DNA of 38,178 bases. Source: Lachnospiraceae bacterium (GTDB lineage: Bacteria; Bacillota; Clostridia; Lachnospirales; Lachnospiraceae). The first letter of the stretch is position 1. The number at the start of each line of letters is the position of its first letter. Below, in pieces: positions 7,922-15,735 of the stretch. The position numbers were made by a program, and so were the translations under genes. Below the pieces are notes generated by a model. That model was not told where the DNA came from. It made no database searches and saw only the letters and a program-made list of their open reading frames with translations. The stretch lies in NCBI GenBank assembly GCA_024683645.1, contig JAIKYA010000177.1:1-38178 (forward strand), read 5' to 3'.

Positions 7922-8398
7922 CATTTATTGCTTTTAAAACGTGCTTATCCGTATACATATTCCGATGATAAGAGGTTGCTTTTGAGGTATACTCTGAAGC
8001 TTGAAAAACTCTTTGTTCTCTGTCTTTTTTCTTCACTGAAATCTGCAGAAGAACTGGATATCTCCCTTGCACTGATGAAGAAGCTTAAGAACTCCCGTCC
8101 GGAAAGCCGCCTTATCCTGCTCGGTGACGGACCGCTTCTTCACAGACTGACAGCCGGCTGTGAATATGATGACCTGACTGACATAGTCCTCCCTCTGGGG
8201 ATCACCAATGATCCCGCCGGTATCCTCTCTGTTTCCGATGCTCTCATCATCCCTGTATGGGACCGCCATTCCGGCTTACTTAAAACTGCCGCTGCAGCCA
8301 ATTCCCTGCCTCTTATCACTTCCGATGAAGGGCCGGATATCGAAAGCCGCGCATCCCTGCTTGAAGAAAAAGCCTTATCTCTTCCCATCAGGTCCTGA
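7910..8398 (+). pseudogene. Truncated GT4-type glycosyltransferase fragment
   Basis: This is the only plus-strand coding signal in the window. From about codon 25 the product follows the C-terminal nucleotide-sugar domain of GT4 enzymes: a helix with ALMKKLKNSRPESRLILLGDGPLL, then DIVLPLGITNDPAGILSVSDALIIPVWD, then AAANSLPLITSDEGPD. The N-terminal acceptor domain (some 180-200 residues) is missing. The usual catalytic Glu pair region (E-x7-E) is replaced by SGLLKTAAAAN. The frame can be extended to an ATG at 7793, but that part is antisense to the 74-residue gene and looks unrelated. The 3' end overlaps the end of the convergent three-domain gene by 11 bases. Most likely a relic left by rearrangement of the glycan locus. 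A functional small protein is possible because a promoter faces it. Confidence 0.6.
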
Positions 8399-10331
8399 CA
8401 TAGATACTCATCCGGCATTCGTCAAATATCGCCGGACCGTTCATAAGCATCAGCTCTTTTGAGTTCTTATCTATGCCGGCTTCCTTCTTTATAAAGCCTG
8501 CCTCTCTTAATCTCGAGTCTATCTTTTCCTCCATGGCAGCGCCGAAAACATAGGCCTTGAAACTCCTGTCAGCAAGCTCACTCTGCTCACTGCTTTTGCT
8601 GAATGCCATTATGATCGTTGCATCCTCTGAAGCTTTGCTTATCAGCTCATCAAGAGCTTTCAGTGGTTCCGATGCAAACTCAAGCCCGTGCACGCACAGT
8701 ATACTCTTAAATCTTTTCCCTTCAGGTGGCTGCAATTCCGGATCCTCATCACACAAGCCTTCACCCTCCGGTTCCCTGTATGCCACGGGTCCAAGCACAT
8801 AATAGGGTATCAGCTTTCTTTTAAGCCAGCTTTCTATCGGCGGATGCATGGAATAACTCAGTATTTCGTTTCCGGTAAAGCCCTCTTCTTTCTCCGCCGC
8901 GTTCACGGCCAGCCGCATGTAAGGAACGCTTCCGCAGTAACAGCAGCTGATCTTCTCTTTGGTCGTATAATATTTCTTTCTTTTTTCCTGATCCCAGTCC
9001 CGGTCTTCATAGATTCTGAAAGGAGCGAAATTACCGCAGCAGTTACAATAGCGGTATCCCTTCTTAAACAGAGCTGCTCTCCTGATCCCGGTTATTATGC
9101 CATCAAGGACCGTGAACCTGCTCTTCAGCATATGATAAGCCCTTCCTTCGGCATCCCGGATATCCTTAAGCTCGCCCTCCCTTTCTATCTTCACCACTGT
9201 TCCGAGCACCATAGCCCTGTCCACCGGTGTATCCTTCTCTTTGCTGTTATCACCCTTAAGGATGTAATACTCTCTGCCGTTCTTCCTTGTTTTTCCTATC
9301 AGACGGTGAAGCACTGCTCCATTCCCGTCTTCACAGAGTAATATATCTCCCTTTTCTGTTTTTTCTCTCTTTTCGATCCATACGGTATCGGTATCCGGTC
9401 TGATAAGCGGAAGCATGCTTATGCCCGTCGGTTTCAGTCTCACTCTTTCTCCTGCTGACAGCAGCATCTTCAACATATCGGTATAGCCGGCAGCATCAAT
9501 ATTTCCCCTTTCCCTCTTTCTCTGTATAAGGACTATATTATCCAGCTTTCTGCGGATCTCCTCTGCCTGATCCTTAAGCATCGGATAGCCGGCAGCTTCC
9601 ACAGCAGCTTTAAGCCCTTCCTCGAATAGCTGTCTGTTTTCCGGAAAATTAAAAAAACCCTGTCGCATCAGCGAGTCATTTCTCTGGGTATAGTGATAGA
9701 GAGGCTCATCCGACACAACAACGGTTTTAGCCCGCAAAAGCGTACCATACGAAAGTATAGTATCCTCACCGCGCGCCAGTCTGTCATCAAGACATAAAGC
9801 AGCTTCAGCATACAGTTCTCTTTTTGCCAGCAGGTTCCATACTGTAGGCGCATTATCCGTATTTCCGCTTTCCCTGTCATAGAGAAGGCTTTTGTTCTTG
9901 ATCTCTTCCCATTCATCCGGCTTGTGATAACCGCTCTTAAGCCTGATCCTGCCTTTTATGCTCTTATCGCTATATTCCATGGTATATCCGCAGATGACCG
10001 CATCTGCAGTATATTCCGCCATGCTGTCTGCCATCTTCTTAAGCATATCAGTTTCCATATAGTCGTCCGCATCCAGGAATATCAATGCATCTCCCTGCGA
10101 ATATGATATCAGTTCCTTCCTGCAGGCCGCTATGCCTCTGTGTTCTTCTCTATATATACGTACACGCGGGTCAGTGCTTCCGTAAGCCATGATAAGTTCC
10201 GGACTTTCGTCATCCGAACCGTCATCCAGTATGATAAATTCAATATCCGTAAAGCTCTGTTTTAATACGCTTTTAATACATCGCACTATATAAGCTTCAG
10301 CATTATATACTGCTGTCAGTACGGATATCAT
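8388..10331 (-). CDS. Three-domain protein: GT2, S26 peptidase-like core, zinc ribbon/methyltransferase-like domain
   Basis: Residues 1-230 form a GT2 glycosyltransferase: ISVLTAVYN at the start, IILDDGSDD near 33-41 and FLDADD (85-90). Residues 295-390 match the catalytic core of S24/S26 signal peptidases. Ser305 sits in GISMLP, followed by GDILL, then His342 in VLHRL and Asp361 in KGDN. This Ser-His-Asp set is of the SipW/ER type rather than the Ser-Lys type. No membrane anchor flanks it. Residues 425-470 hold two CxxCG pairs (C429/C432 and C463/C466), a zinc ribbon. About 480-640 resembles a class I methyltransferase, with LCVHGLEFASEPLKALDEL in the place of the usual late motif, but I see no clear glycine-rich SAM loop, so activity is doubtful. 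The gene starts 3 bases after the GT-C stop. Possible roles are a glycosylating and processing enzyme for an exported protein or peptide. Confidence 0.82.
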   Translation of the reverse strand: MISVLTAVYNAEAYIVRCIKSVLKQSFTDIEFIILDDGSDDESPELIMAYGSTDPRVRIYREEHRGIAACRKELISYSQGDALIFLDADDYMETDMLKKMADSMAEYTADAVICGYTMEYSDKSIKGRIRLKSGYHKPDEWEEIKNKSLLYDRESGNTDNAPTVWNLLAKRELYAEAALCLDDRLARGEDTILSYGTLLRAKTVVVSDEPLYHYTQRNDSLMRQGFFNFPENRQLFEEGLKAAVEAAGYPMLKDQAEEIRRKLDNIVLIQRKRERGNIDAAGYTDMLKMLLSAGERVRLKPTGISMLPLIRPDTDTVWIEKREKTEKGDILLCEDGNGAVLHRLIGKTRKNGREYYILKGDNSKEKDTPVDRAMVLGTVVKIEREGELKDIRDAEGRAYHMLKSRFTVLDGIITGIRRAALFKKGYRYCNCCGNFAPFRIYEDRDWDQEKRKKYYTTKEKISCCYCGSVPYMRLAVNAAEKEEGFTGNEILSYSMHPPIESWLKRKLIPYYVLGPVAYREPEGEGLCDEDPELQPPEGKRFKSILCVHGLEFASEPLKALDELISKASEDATIIMAFSKSSEQSELADRSFKAYVFGAAMEEKIDSRLREAGFIKKEAGIDKNSKELMLMNGPAIFDECRMSIYVRT

Positions 10332-10334
10332 AGA

Positions 10335-12233
10335 TCATTCACCCAGTTCAAAATAGAGCTCACCGCCACAGGATTCGCCGTCAATATACAACTGTCCATA
10401 ATAGGAAAAGATTGACGAAGAAGCATATACCTCCGGCACCGGAGCTGTTTCGGTATTAACGCCCTCTATCCCTTCTATTCTTATCTCATATTCAGTATCT
10501 TTTTTAAATTCTGTCTTCCTGAAACTGATAACCGTATCACTGTTTGCCGGGATCAGACTGCAGCCTATTATCTTCTCTGCAATGGGCTCCTCTTTTCCGC
10601 TTTCATACAATGATATTTTTAATGATGAAAAATCACTTCTTGTGCTGTTGTTGTTTTTAAGTCTGAGTTTCAGCTTACGTGCTGTGCCATCATTTAAGAT
10701 CTTAAATACCTGTACTACCGAATGCACATCCTCATCCATTATCTTAATGCCATATTCCTGATCAGCATATTCCCTGTTAGAGAACAGAAGTCTGTCAACT
10801 GCTCCATAGGCATGTAAGGGCAGCCAGAACACTGTCGCAAAAAGCACTGCCCTGAGTATCAATACTGCTGCAGCACTGACGGGATTTTTTATCTCCAGCT
10901 TTTCACCGGCCCTGTCGACTATACGGGGATGCGTAAGTATCAGGAGCAGAAGCATGCATGCCATGAAAATACTGAAAAAAGCCTCATAGCACTGATCAAT
11001 GCCATATCTTGTGAACATGTCTATCATAGAATCATAACTGTATACTGCTTCGGATCTGCCCGAAAGCGGCCTGAGCAGCAGACGGTTTATCAGCATCCCG
11101 TCTTCATTGAGAGGCACACTTGAAATTGCCTCCTCCATAAAGAAACAGAAAGAGGCAACAGCTTCCAGTAAAAGATACAGTATCCTTCCCCTGCTCTCTG
11201 CTGCTATGATGATCACAAGAAAAGGAAGCATCAGTATCACCCAGTAAGTTGTGATCTGGACAAAGGTAACAAAACTTCCGAGTACAAGGAAACAGATATA
11301 TATGATCTCTCTCCTGCTTCTGTTCGCTGCCAGAATACAATATACCAAAACCGCTACAAAGACCAGGATAAAGATACAAGTGCCGCTCGGAAAGTTCGGT
11401 CCCAGCAGCTGTCTGAATGCATCTCTTGCCTGGGAACCCAGCGCCGCTCTATATATAGCGCTTCGGCCAAACAGTAAAGCCTCTGTCAACGGCAGTATAA
11501 ATATGCATAAGGTTTTCCCGACTATCTTTAAGATGTTTTTTTCTTTGAGCAGTATCAGCGGAAGAAAAACAAACAGTGCAAATGTCTTGAACGGCATTGC
11601 CAGAGCAAACGCGATAATAAACATCTTTTCTCTGTTTGTAATATAAAACAACACTCCCAAAAGAATGAGATCAAGGGCTATGATATCGATCTGCGTAAGT
11701 ATTACAAGACTTAAGAGAAAAGCGCTGCTTCCGAAAAAAGCGAAGATACAGATAAAACCCGGTCCCTTTCCCGCAAAAGGTCCATATTCCTCTGATCCAT
11801 TCCCGTCTTTTTCCTTAATGATCTCTGCAGCAATACGATTCATCAATAAAACAGCTATCACAGCAGCAAATATCAGCGGCAGTTTTCCCCACATAAGAGC
11901 AGGAGGTGATGACAGATAATTAGCGCCGTATATCTTCCAGGAAAGAAAGATGGGTATATTCCATAAAGCCCAGATGATATAGGTAAAGAAGCTGTAATTT
12001 GCTGCATATAACGTAGTGGAATTAGCTACACTGTACTCATAAAAATCCCTGATATGTCCTTCGCTGATGCATCTCAGCAGCAACACCGAATTCTCTATCG
12101 TATCCGTGATATCGGCATACATATATATCATGAAGCCTGCCAGTATCAGCAGGACCGAGAAATTCAAAACCGAGCCGGAAACAGTTATTACCGGCTTACG
12201 CGAATCTTCCTTTATCTCTGTTTCAACACTCAT
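10335..12233 (-). CDS. Polytopic GT-C-like membrane glycosyltransferase with extracytoplasmic beta domain
   Basis: The protein has about eleven or more hydrophobic helices between residues 25 and 480, then an outside domain (about 485-632) rich in beta strands. An early loop after the first helix is long and contains DITDTIEN, where GT-C enzymes carry an acidic catalytic site. LILTQIDIIALDLILLG resembles a core GT-C segment. I therefore read it as a lipid-phosphate-sugar dependent transferase (GT39/GT87-like), but no family signature is decisive and a Wzy-like polymerase is possible. It is the first gene of the glycan locus. The ATG lies in an ATGA overlap with a 13-codon upstream frame. An extended -10 box is some 55 bases upstream. 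The gene is followed at once by the three-domain protein. Confidence 0.72.
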   Translation of the reverse strand: MSVETEIKEDSRKPVITVSGSVLNFSVLLILAGFMIYMYADITDTIENSVLLLRCISEGHIRDFYEYSVANSTTLYAANYSFFTYIIWALWNIPIFLSWKIYGANYLSSPPALMWGKLPLIFAAVIAVLLMNRIAAEIIKEKDGNGSEEYGPFAGKGPGFICIFAFFGSSAFLLSLVILTQIDIIALDLILLGVLFYITNREKMFIIAFALAMPFKTFALFVFLPLILLKEKNILKIVGKTLCIFILPLTEALLFGRSAIYRAALGSQARDAFRQLLGPNFPSGTCIFILVFVAVLVYCILAANRSRREIIYICFLVLGSFVTFVQITTYWVILMLPFLVIIIAAESRGRILYLLLEAVASFCFFMEEAISSVPLNEDGMLINRLLLRPLSGRSEAVYSYDSMIDMFTRYGIDQCYEAFFSIFMACMLLLLILTHPRIVDRAGEKLEIKNPVSAAAVLILRAVLFATVFWLPLHAYGAVDRLLFSNREYADQEYGIKIMDEDVHSVVQVFKILNDGTARKLKLRLKNNNSTRSDFSSLKISLYESGKEEPIAEKIIGCSLIPANSDTVISFRKTEFKKDTEYEIRIEGIEGVNTETAPVPEVYASSSIFSYYGQLYIDGESCGGELYFELGE

Positions 12234-12272
12234 TTTGTTTTCATCCCATCAATATATTTTTCTGCATCCATT
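12231..12272 (-). CDS. Possible 13-codon leader peptide
   Basis: A short frame (ATG near 12272; product MDAEKYIDGMKTK) ends in a TGA that overlaps the ATG of the GT-C gene as ATGA. No good ribosome site precedes it, and the GT-C gene also has only a weak one, so re-initiation from this mini-frame could help its translation. It may be chance. Confidence 0.25.
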
Positions 12273-12286
12273 TTAAATCTATTACG

Positions 12287-12295
12287 ATTATAACA
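12287..12295 (-). promoter_or_regulatory. Extended -10 promoter of the GT-C gene
   Basis: TGTTATAAT on the minus strand (TATAAT at 12287-12292 with an upstream TG) fits an extended -10 sigma-A promoter. The region 17 bases upstream is T-rich (TTTTGT) and gives only a weak -35. The expected start near 12280 gives a leader of about 45 bases. Confidence 0.55.
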
Positions 12296-12336
12296 TTTTT
12301 CCGTATAAAACAAAAACCCTCTAACTTGCCCTGGAG

Positions 12337-12462
12337 TCATTGAATTTCTTTCGCGAGTTGTTCTGTCAGTTCGTAGAGAGTCCAGTTTAGATTCACGGGA
12401 GTTACGACAGCCTTCATTCTGATGCTCTTAAGGCCTGTTGCGTTGTTTTTCTTATCCCCCAT
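12337..12462 (-). CDS. Small ORF, 41 residues, unknown
   Basis: The frame starts 6 bases after the stop of the coiled-coil gene. The product begins MGDKKNNATGLKSIR, continues through MKAVVTPVNLNW and ends LYELTEQLAKEIQ, an amphipathic helix. Third codon positions (AAC, AAG, AGC, ATC) resemble real genes here. The ribosome site is weak (AGAAGA), so translation would rely on re-initiation. I know no family. It may be a small regulatory protein, a peptide precursor, or the remnant of a larger gene. Confidence 0.4.
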   Translation of the reverse strand: MGDKKNNATGLKSIRMKAVVTPVNLNWTLYELTEQLAKEIQ

Positions 12463-12468
12463 GATTTG

Positions 12469-13512
12469 TCATCTTCTGCTGCGCATCACTGTTATGATGA
12501 TTCCTGCAATAGCAAGTACCAGAAGGCCGGCAGAGATGCTTCTTAAGTTTTTGATCTTCTTCGATATGCTGACAAACTCTTCGGTCTCATAAACAGGCAC
12601 GAAAGAGACCAGCGTGTTTTTATCCGCTTCGTAAGCTTCAAGTTCTTTAAGCTTTTCTTTGGTTTCTTTTATCTGCGCTTCGCTCTCTTCCAGTTTCTGC
12701 TCCTCTTCATGAAAAGCTTCCGTTTCACTTTCAAGCTCATCGCTCTCATTATCCAGATAGGAGTATTTCCTGTCCAGTTCATCATATTTTGCCTGAAGCT
12801 CATCGGCCCGCTCCTGCAGGGCTGCCGCTCTTCCTCTCAGATCGGCAGGTAAAAGAGCCAGTACCTCCGGCGATAATTCATTCCCGTTATTCTCTATCTC
12901 CGTATAATCCCTGATGGCACCGGTAGATATAAGATAAGCGAATATCTCTTTCATCAGCCCTTCCCTTATACTCTGGATCTTTACGGCCTCCTTCTGGAGT
13001 TCACCGTTTTCCAGCACATAAGGTTCAGCCTTTCTTTCTGACTCATCCTGTCTGGCCTCGAGTTCTTCCCGCTTCTGCTTCAGATCCTCGGCCATATCCT
13101 GCATCTCATCCAGGTAAGCCTGCCACTGTCCCTTATTGCTCTCGGCCAGCTCAGCCTCAAGTGCATCATCCGTCAGTCCTCCGGTCAGGGAAAGTATGGT
13201 AAGTTTTCTCTGAAGTACTTTTGCTTCGTCCCTTTCTTTTTCTTCGCTTTCCGGCTCTTCCCTGTATTTCCAGGCATATCGGCATTCATCCTGCGCATAC
13301 AGGGTGATGCCTTCCTTTCCGAAAGCATATAAAAGCTGCTCCGACGGCTCATGCTCCAGCGTAAAACTGCCGTCGGTCGTAATACGCTCCCGATAACTCT
13401 TCTTTATGCCCTTCTCTATATTTCCGCCGAAAATAAAAAAGCCGCCGGCGATAACAAAAACCGTCACCAGTATCATCAGTATATAAGTTTTCGGCACACG
13501 TGATCTTTTCAT
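12469..13512 (-). CDS. Membrane-anchored coiled-coil protein, unknown function
   Basis: The 347-residue protein has a membrane helix at about 10-28 and a second one at about 322-341 followed by RSRR. Between them lie roughly 290 residues, mostly heptad-rich, charged coiled coil (about 105-165 and 230-300, rich in Glu, Lys and Leu). An early beta-like segment contains DGSFTLEHEPSEQLLYAFG. The arrangement, a tethered coiled coil with both ends in the membrane, suggests a structural or scaffold role at the cell envelope. No enzyme motif is seen. The ATG lacks a strong ribosome site. A promoter near 13.81 kb would give it a leader of nearly 290 bases containing the hairpin array. Confidence 0.75.
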   Translation of the reverse strand: MKRSRVPKTYILMILVTVFVIAGGFFIFGGNIEKGIKKSYRERITTDGSFTLEHEPSEQLLYAFGKEGITLYAQDECRYAWKYREEPESEEKERDEAKVLQRKLTILSLTGGLTDDALEAELAESNKGQWQAYLDEMQDMAEDLKQKREELEARQDESERKAEPYVLENGELQKEAVKIQSIREGLMKEIFAYLISTGAIRDYTEIENNGNELSPEVLALLPADLRGRAAALQERADELQAKYDELDRKYSYLDNESDELESETEAFHEEEQKLEESEAQIKETKEKLKELEAYEADKNTLVSFVPVYETEEFVSISKKIKNLRSISAGLLVLAIAGIIITVMRSRR

Positions 13513-13572
13513 GTTAATAAACCCGAGTTTTTCGGCGAGCCGGCCATCGGAAAACGATACATTGCTTTAAAT

Positions 13573-13738
13573 GGCATTCCGCTTGCGGAATGCCCTGCGC
13601 CGAGCGCGGTTGCCGAAGGCAACAATTTCATTACGCGCGAGTGCGCATAAAGGCGGCAAACGCAATCGCAGATTGTGTTTGCTCGCGTCATTTTTACTTG
13701 CTTTAGCAAGTAAAAATGACAGCTCACACTGTCATTTT
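13573..13738. repeat. Array of adjacent inverted repeats in the leader of the coiled-coil gene
   Basis: Seven hairpins lie side by side. The main ones are a 10-bp perfect stem at 13573-13594 (GGCATTCCGC arm), a 6-bp stem at 13609-13623 (GTTGCC/GGCAAC), a 12-bp stem with one G-T mismatch at 13656-13682, a 16-bp perfect stem at 13687-13720 (GTCATTTTTACTTGCT arm) and a 10-bp stem at 13713-13738 (AAAATGACAG arm). The last two share bases and so exclude each other. Two small GCGC stems sit at 13597-13607 and 13635-13646. This looks like a mosaic mobile or REP-like repeat, or a structured leader RNA. A chance frame runs through it on the minus strand. Confidence 0.75.
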
Positions 13739-13807
13739 CAGAGAAGGTATTTCTTTCTTATGGGGTTATAGCAAAAACTATATAATGTATTGGGGGTTAC
13801 AATAAGC

Positions 13808-13835
13808 ATTATAGCAGATTATGCATTTTCGTCTA
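13808..13835 (-). promoter_or_regulatory. Extended -10 promoter upstream of the hairpin array
   Basis: TGCTATAAT on the minus strand (TATAAT at 13808-13813) with a partial -35 TAGACG at 13830-13835, 16 bases upstream. It lies in the AT-rich gap after ftsH and would transcribe the hairpin array and the coiled-coil gene. The rest of 13739-13885 shows nothing else and no clear ftsH terminator. Confidence 0.55.
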
Positions 13836-13885
13836 TTCGCTAAAATAACAAATATAATAATTTCATCGTTTCTTTTTTGGTATTT

Positions 13886-15703
13886 CTACACAAAAAGTGC
13901 TTCGAACTCTTCTCTGCTGATCCTTTCCTTCTCGATAAGAAGGGCTGCACACTTATGAAGTATATCGATATTCTCCTCCAGAAGCTTCTTAGCGGACGCA
14001 TATGCCTCGTCTATGAGCTTCTTTACGGCATTGTCTATCTCTGCGGATTTGGCTTCGCTTATGTTCTTTGCATGCGCCAGATCACGGCCTATAAATACCT
14101 CTTCCTCACTGTCTTCATAATTGATCATGCCCAGCTCCGACATACCGAAGCGTGTCACCATGCTGCGGGCTTTCTTGGTCGCACTCTTTATATCACCGGA
14201 TGCGCCTGTGGTCACATCGCCTATGACCAGTTCTTCCGCTATACGCCCGCCAAGCGATACCATGAGCTCCTGACGCAGCTGTTCTTTGGTCATGAACATA
14301 TCGTCCTTGTCCGGAAGCGGCATCGTATATCCTGCCGCGCCCACACCCGTAGGTATTATGGATACCGTATAAACCGGGCCTACCAGCGGCAGCACATGGA
14401 ACAGTATAGCATGCCCCGATTCGTGATAAGCCGTGATCCTCTTCTCTTTCTCCGAGATCACACGGCTGGTCTTTTCGGTTCCTATGCCGACCTTTATAAA
14501 GGATTTCTTCACATCCTCAGCTGTGATATATTTTCTGTTATCCTTTGCGGCCTTGATCGCCGCTTCGTTCAGCAGATTCTCCAGATCCGCTCCGGTAAAG
14601 CCTGCCGTGGTCCTTGCTATATCTTCCAGTTTTATATCCTCTGCAAGGTTCTTATTTCTGGAATGCACTTCAAGTATCTCTTCCCTGCCCTTTATGTCAG
14701 GCGGTGATACCGTTATCTTTCTGTCAAACCTGCCGGGGCGCAGTATGGCTGGATCCAGTATATCCACACGGTTCGTGGCCGCAAGAACTATTATGCCCTC
14801 ATTTACTCCGAAACCGTCCATCTCCACCAGCATCTGGTTTAAGGTCTGCTCCCTTTCATCGTGGCCGCCGCCCATACCTGTACCTCTGCGTCTGGCAACA
14901 GCATCTATCTCATCGATGAACACGATACAGGGTGAATTCTTCTTTGCCTCCGAAAACAGATCCCTTACTCTCGATGCGCCGACACCGACAAACATTTCCA
15001 CGAAATCAGACCCGGATATGGAAAAGAACGGTACTCCGGCCTCTCCCGCAACAGCCTTTGCAAGCAGTGTCTTTCCTGTACCGGGACGTCCCTCGAGCAG
15101 TATGCCTTTTGGTATACGGGCTCCCGCTTCGGTAAATTTATTGGGATCCTTTAAGAAATCAACCAGCTCTTCCAGATCCTCCTTTTCTTCCCGAAGCCCT
15201 GCAACATCCTTAAATCTTGTACTTACATCCGACACCATCTGCGCGCGGCTCTTGCCAAAATTCATCATACGCGCACCGGCTCCGCCTCCAGCGTTCTGAT
15301 TGTTCTGCATTGCGGAAAAGAAAAATACAAAGATTATGATGATAAGAAGATAAGGCAGCACATATTCCAGAAACCAGTTATCTTTCGGAACATCACGTAT
15401 GATAGTCTCTATTCCGTTATTCTTTGCATACTCTTCTATATCCCCTACATCAGTAACGCTGAAGCGAAAAGTAGTACCGTCCTTTTTCAATACGGCCACG
15501 CTTCCTGTCGGCACTTCCCTGTTCTGTAATATTGTTATGCTGACCACATCACCCTTAGCCATTGCACTATCGAATTCCGCTCTCGTATGCACTTCACTCT
15601 GGCGCGAATACAGCCCCAGCCATATAGCTGCAGCCACCAATAGCATTATTACAAAAAAATATGCTCCCGATCCGGTTTTTCTCACTTTACTCCTCCGATC
15701 CAT
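13886..15703 (-). CDS. ftsH: ATP-dependent zinc metalloprotease FtsH
   Basis: FtsH is the membrane-bound AAA+ protease that degrades misassembled membrane proteins and short-lived regulators. Seen here: a first membrane helix at about 14-31, an external domain to about 108, a second helix at 112-130, the AAA domain with Walker A EGRPGTGKT (204-212), the pore motif FVGVG (238-242) and Walker B IVFIDEID (260-267), an arginine-finger region near 322-328, and the zinc site HESGH (427-431). The length of 605 residues is normal for Clostridia. It closes the divIC-like/tilS/hpt/ftsH block, an order conserved across many Firmicutes, with 32 bases between hpt and ftsH. The ATG has GAAGGAT upstream. 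No unusual feature is seen. Confidence 0.98.
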   Translation of the reverse strand: MDRRSKVRKTGSGAYFFVIMLLVAAAIWLGLYSRQSEVHTRAEFDSAMAKGDVVSITILQNREVPTGSVAVLKKDGTTFRFSVTDVGDIEEYAKNNGIETIIRDVPKDNWFLEYVLPYLLIIIIFVFFFSAMQNNQNAGGGAGARMMNFGKSRAQMVSDVSTRFKDVAGLREEKEDLEELVDFLKDPNKFTEAGARIPKGILLEGRPGTGKTLLAKAVAGEAGVPFFSISGSDFVEMFVGVGASRVRDLFSEAKKNSPCIVFIDEIDAVARRRGTGMGGGHDEREQTLNQMLVEMDGFGVNEGIIVLAATNRVDILDPAILRPGRFDRKITVSPPDIKGREEILEVHSRNKNLAEDIKLEDIARTTAGFTGADLENLLNEAAIKAAKDNRKYITAEDVKKSFIKVGIGTEKTSRVISEKEKRITAYHESGHAILFHVLPLVGPVYTVSIIPTGVGAAGYTMPLPDKDDMFMTKEQLRQELMVSLGGRIAEELVIGDVTTGASGDIKSATKKARSMVTRFGMSELGMINYEDSEEEVFIGRDLAHAKNISEAKSAEIDNAVKKLIDEAYASAKKLLEENIDILHKCAALLIEKERISREEFEALFV

Positions 15704-15735
15704 GATCCTTCGCCCTTCTTTAACGAAGCATCTTT

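Noticed and set aside
13509-13727. 72-residue minus-strand frame across the hairpin array
   Set aside because: It is built from the inverted repeats themselves, has no ribosome site and overlaps the start of the coiled-coil gene. Best read as a by-product of the repeat.
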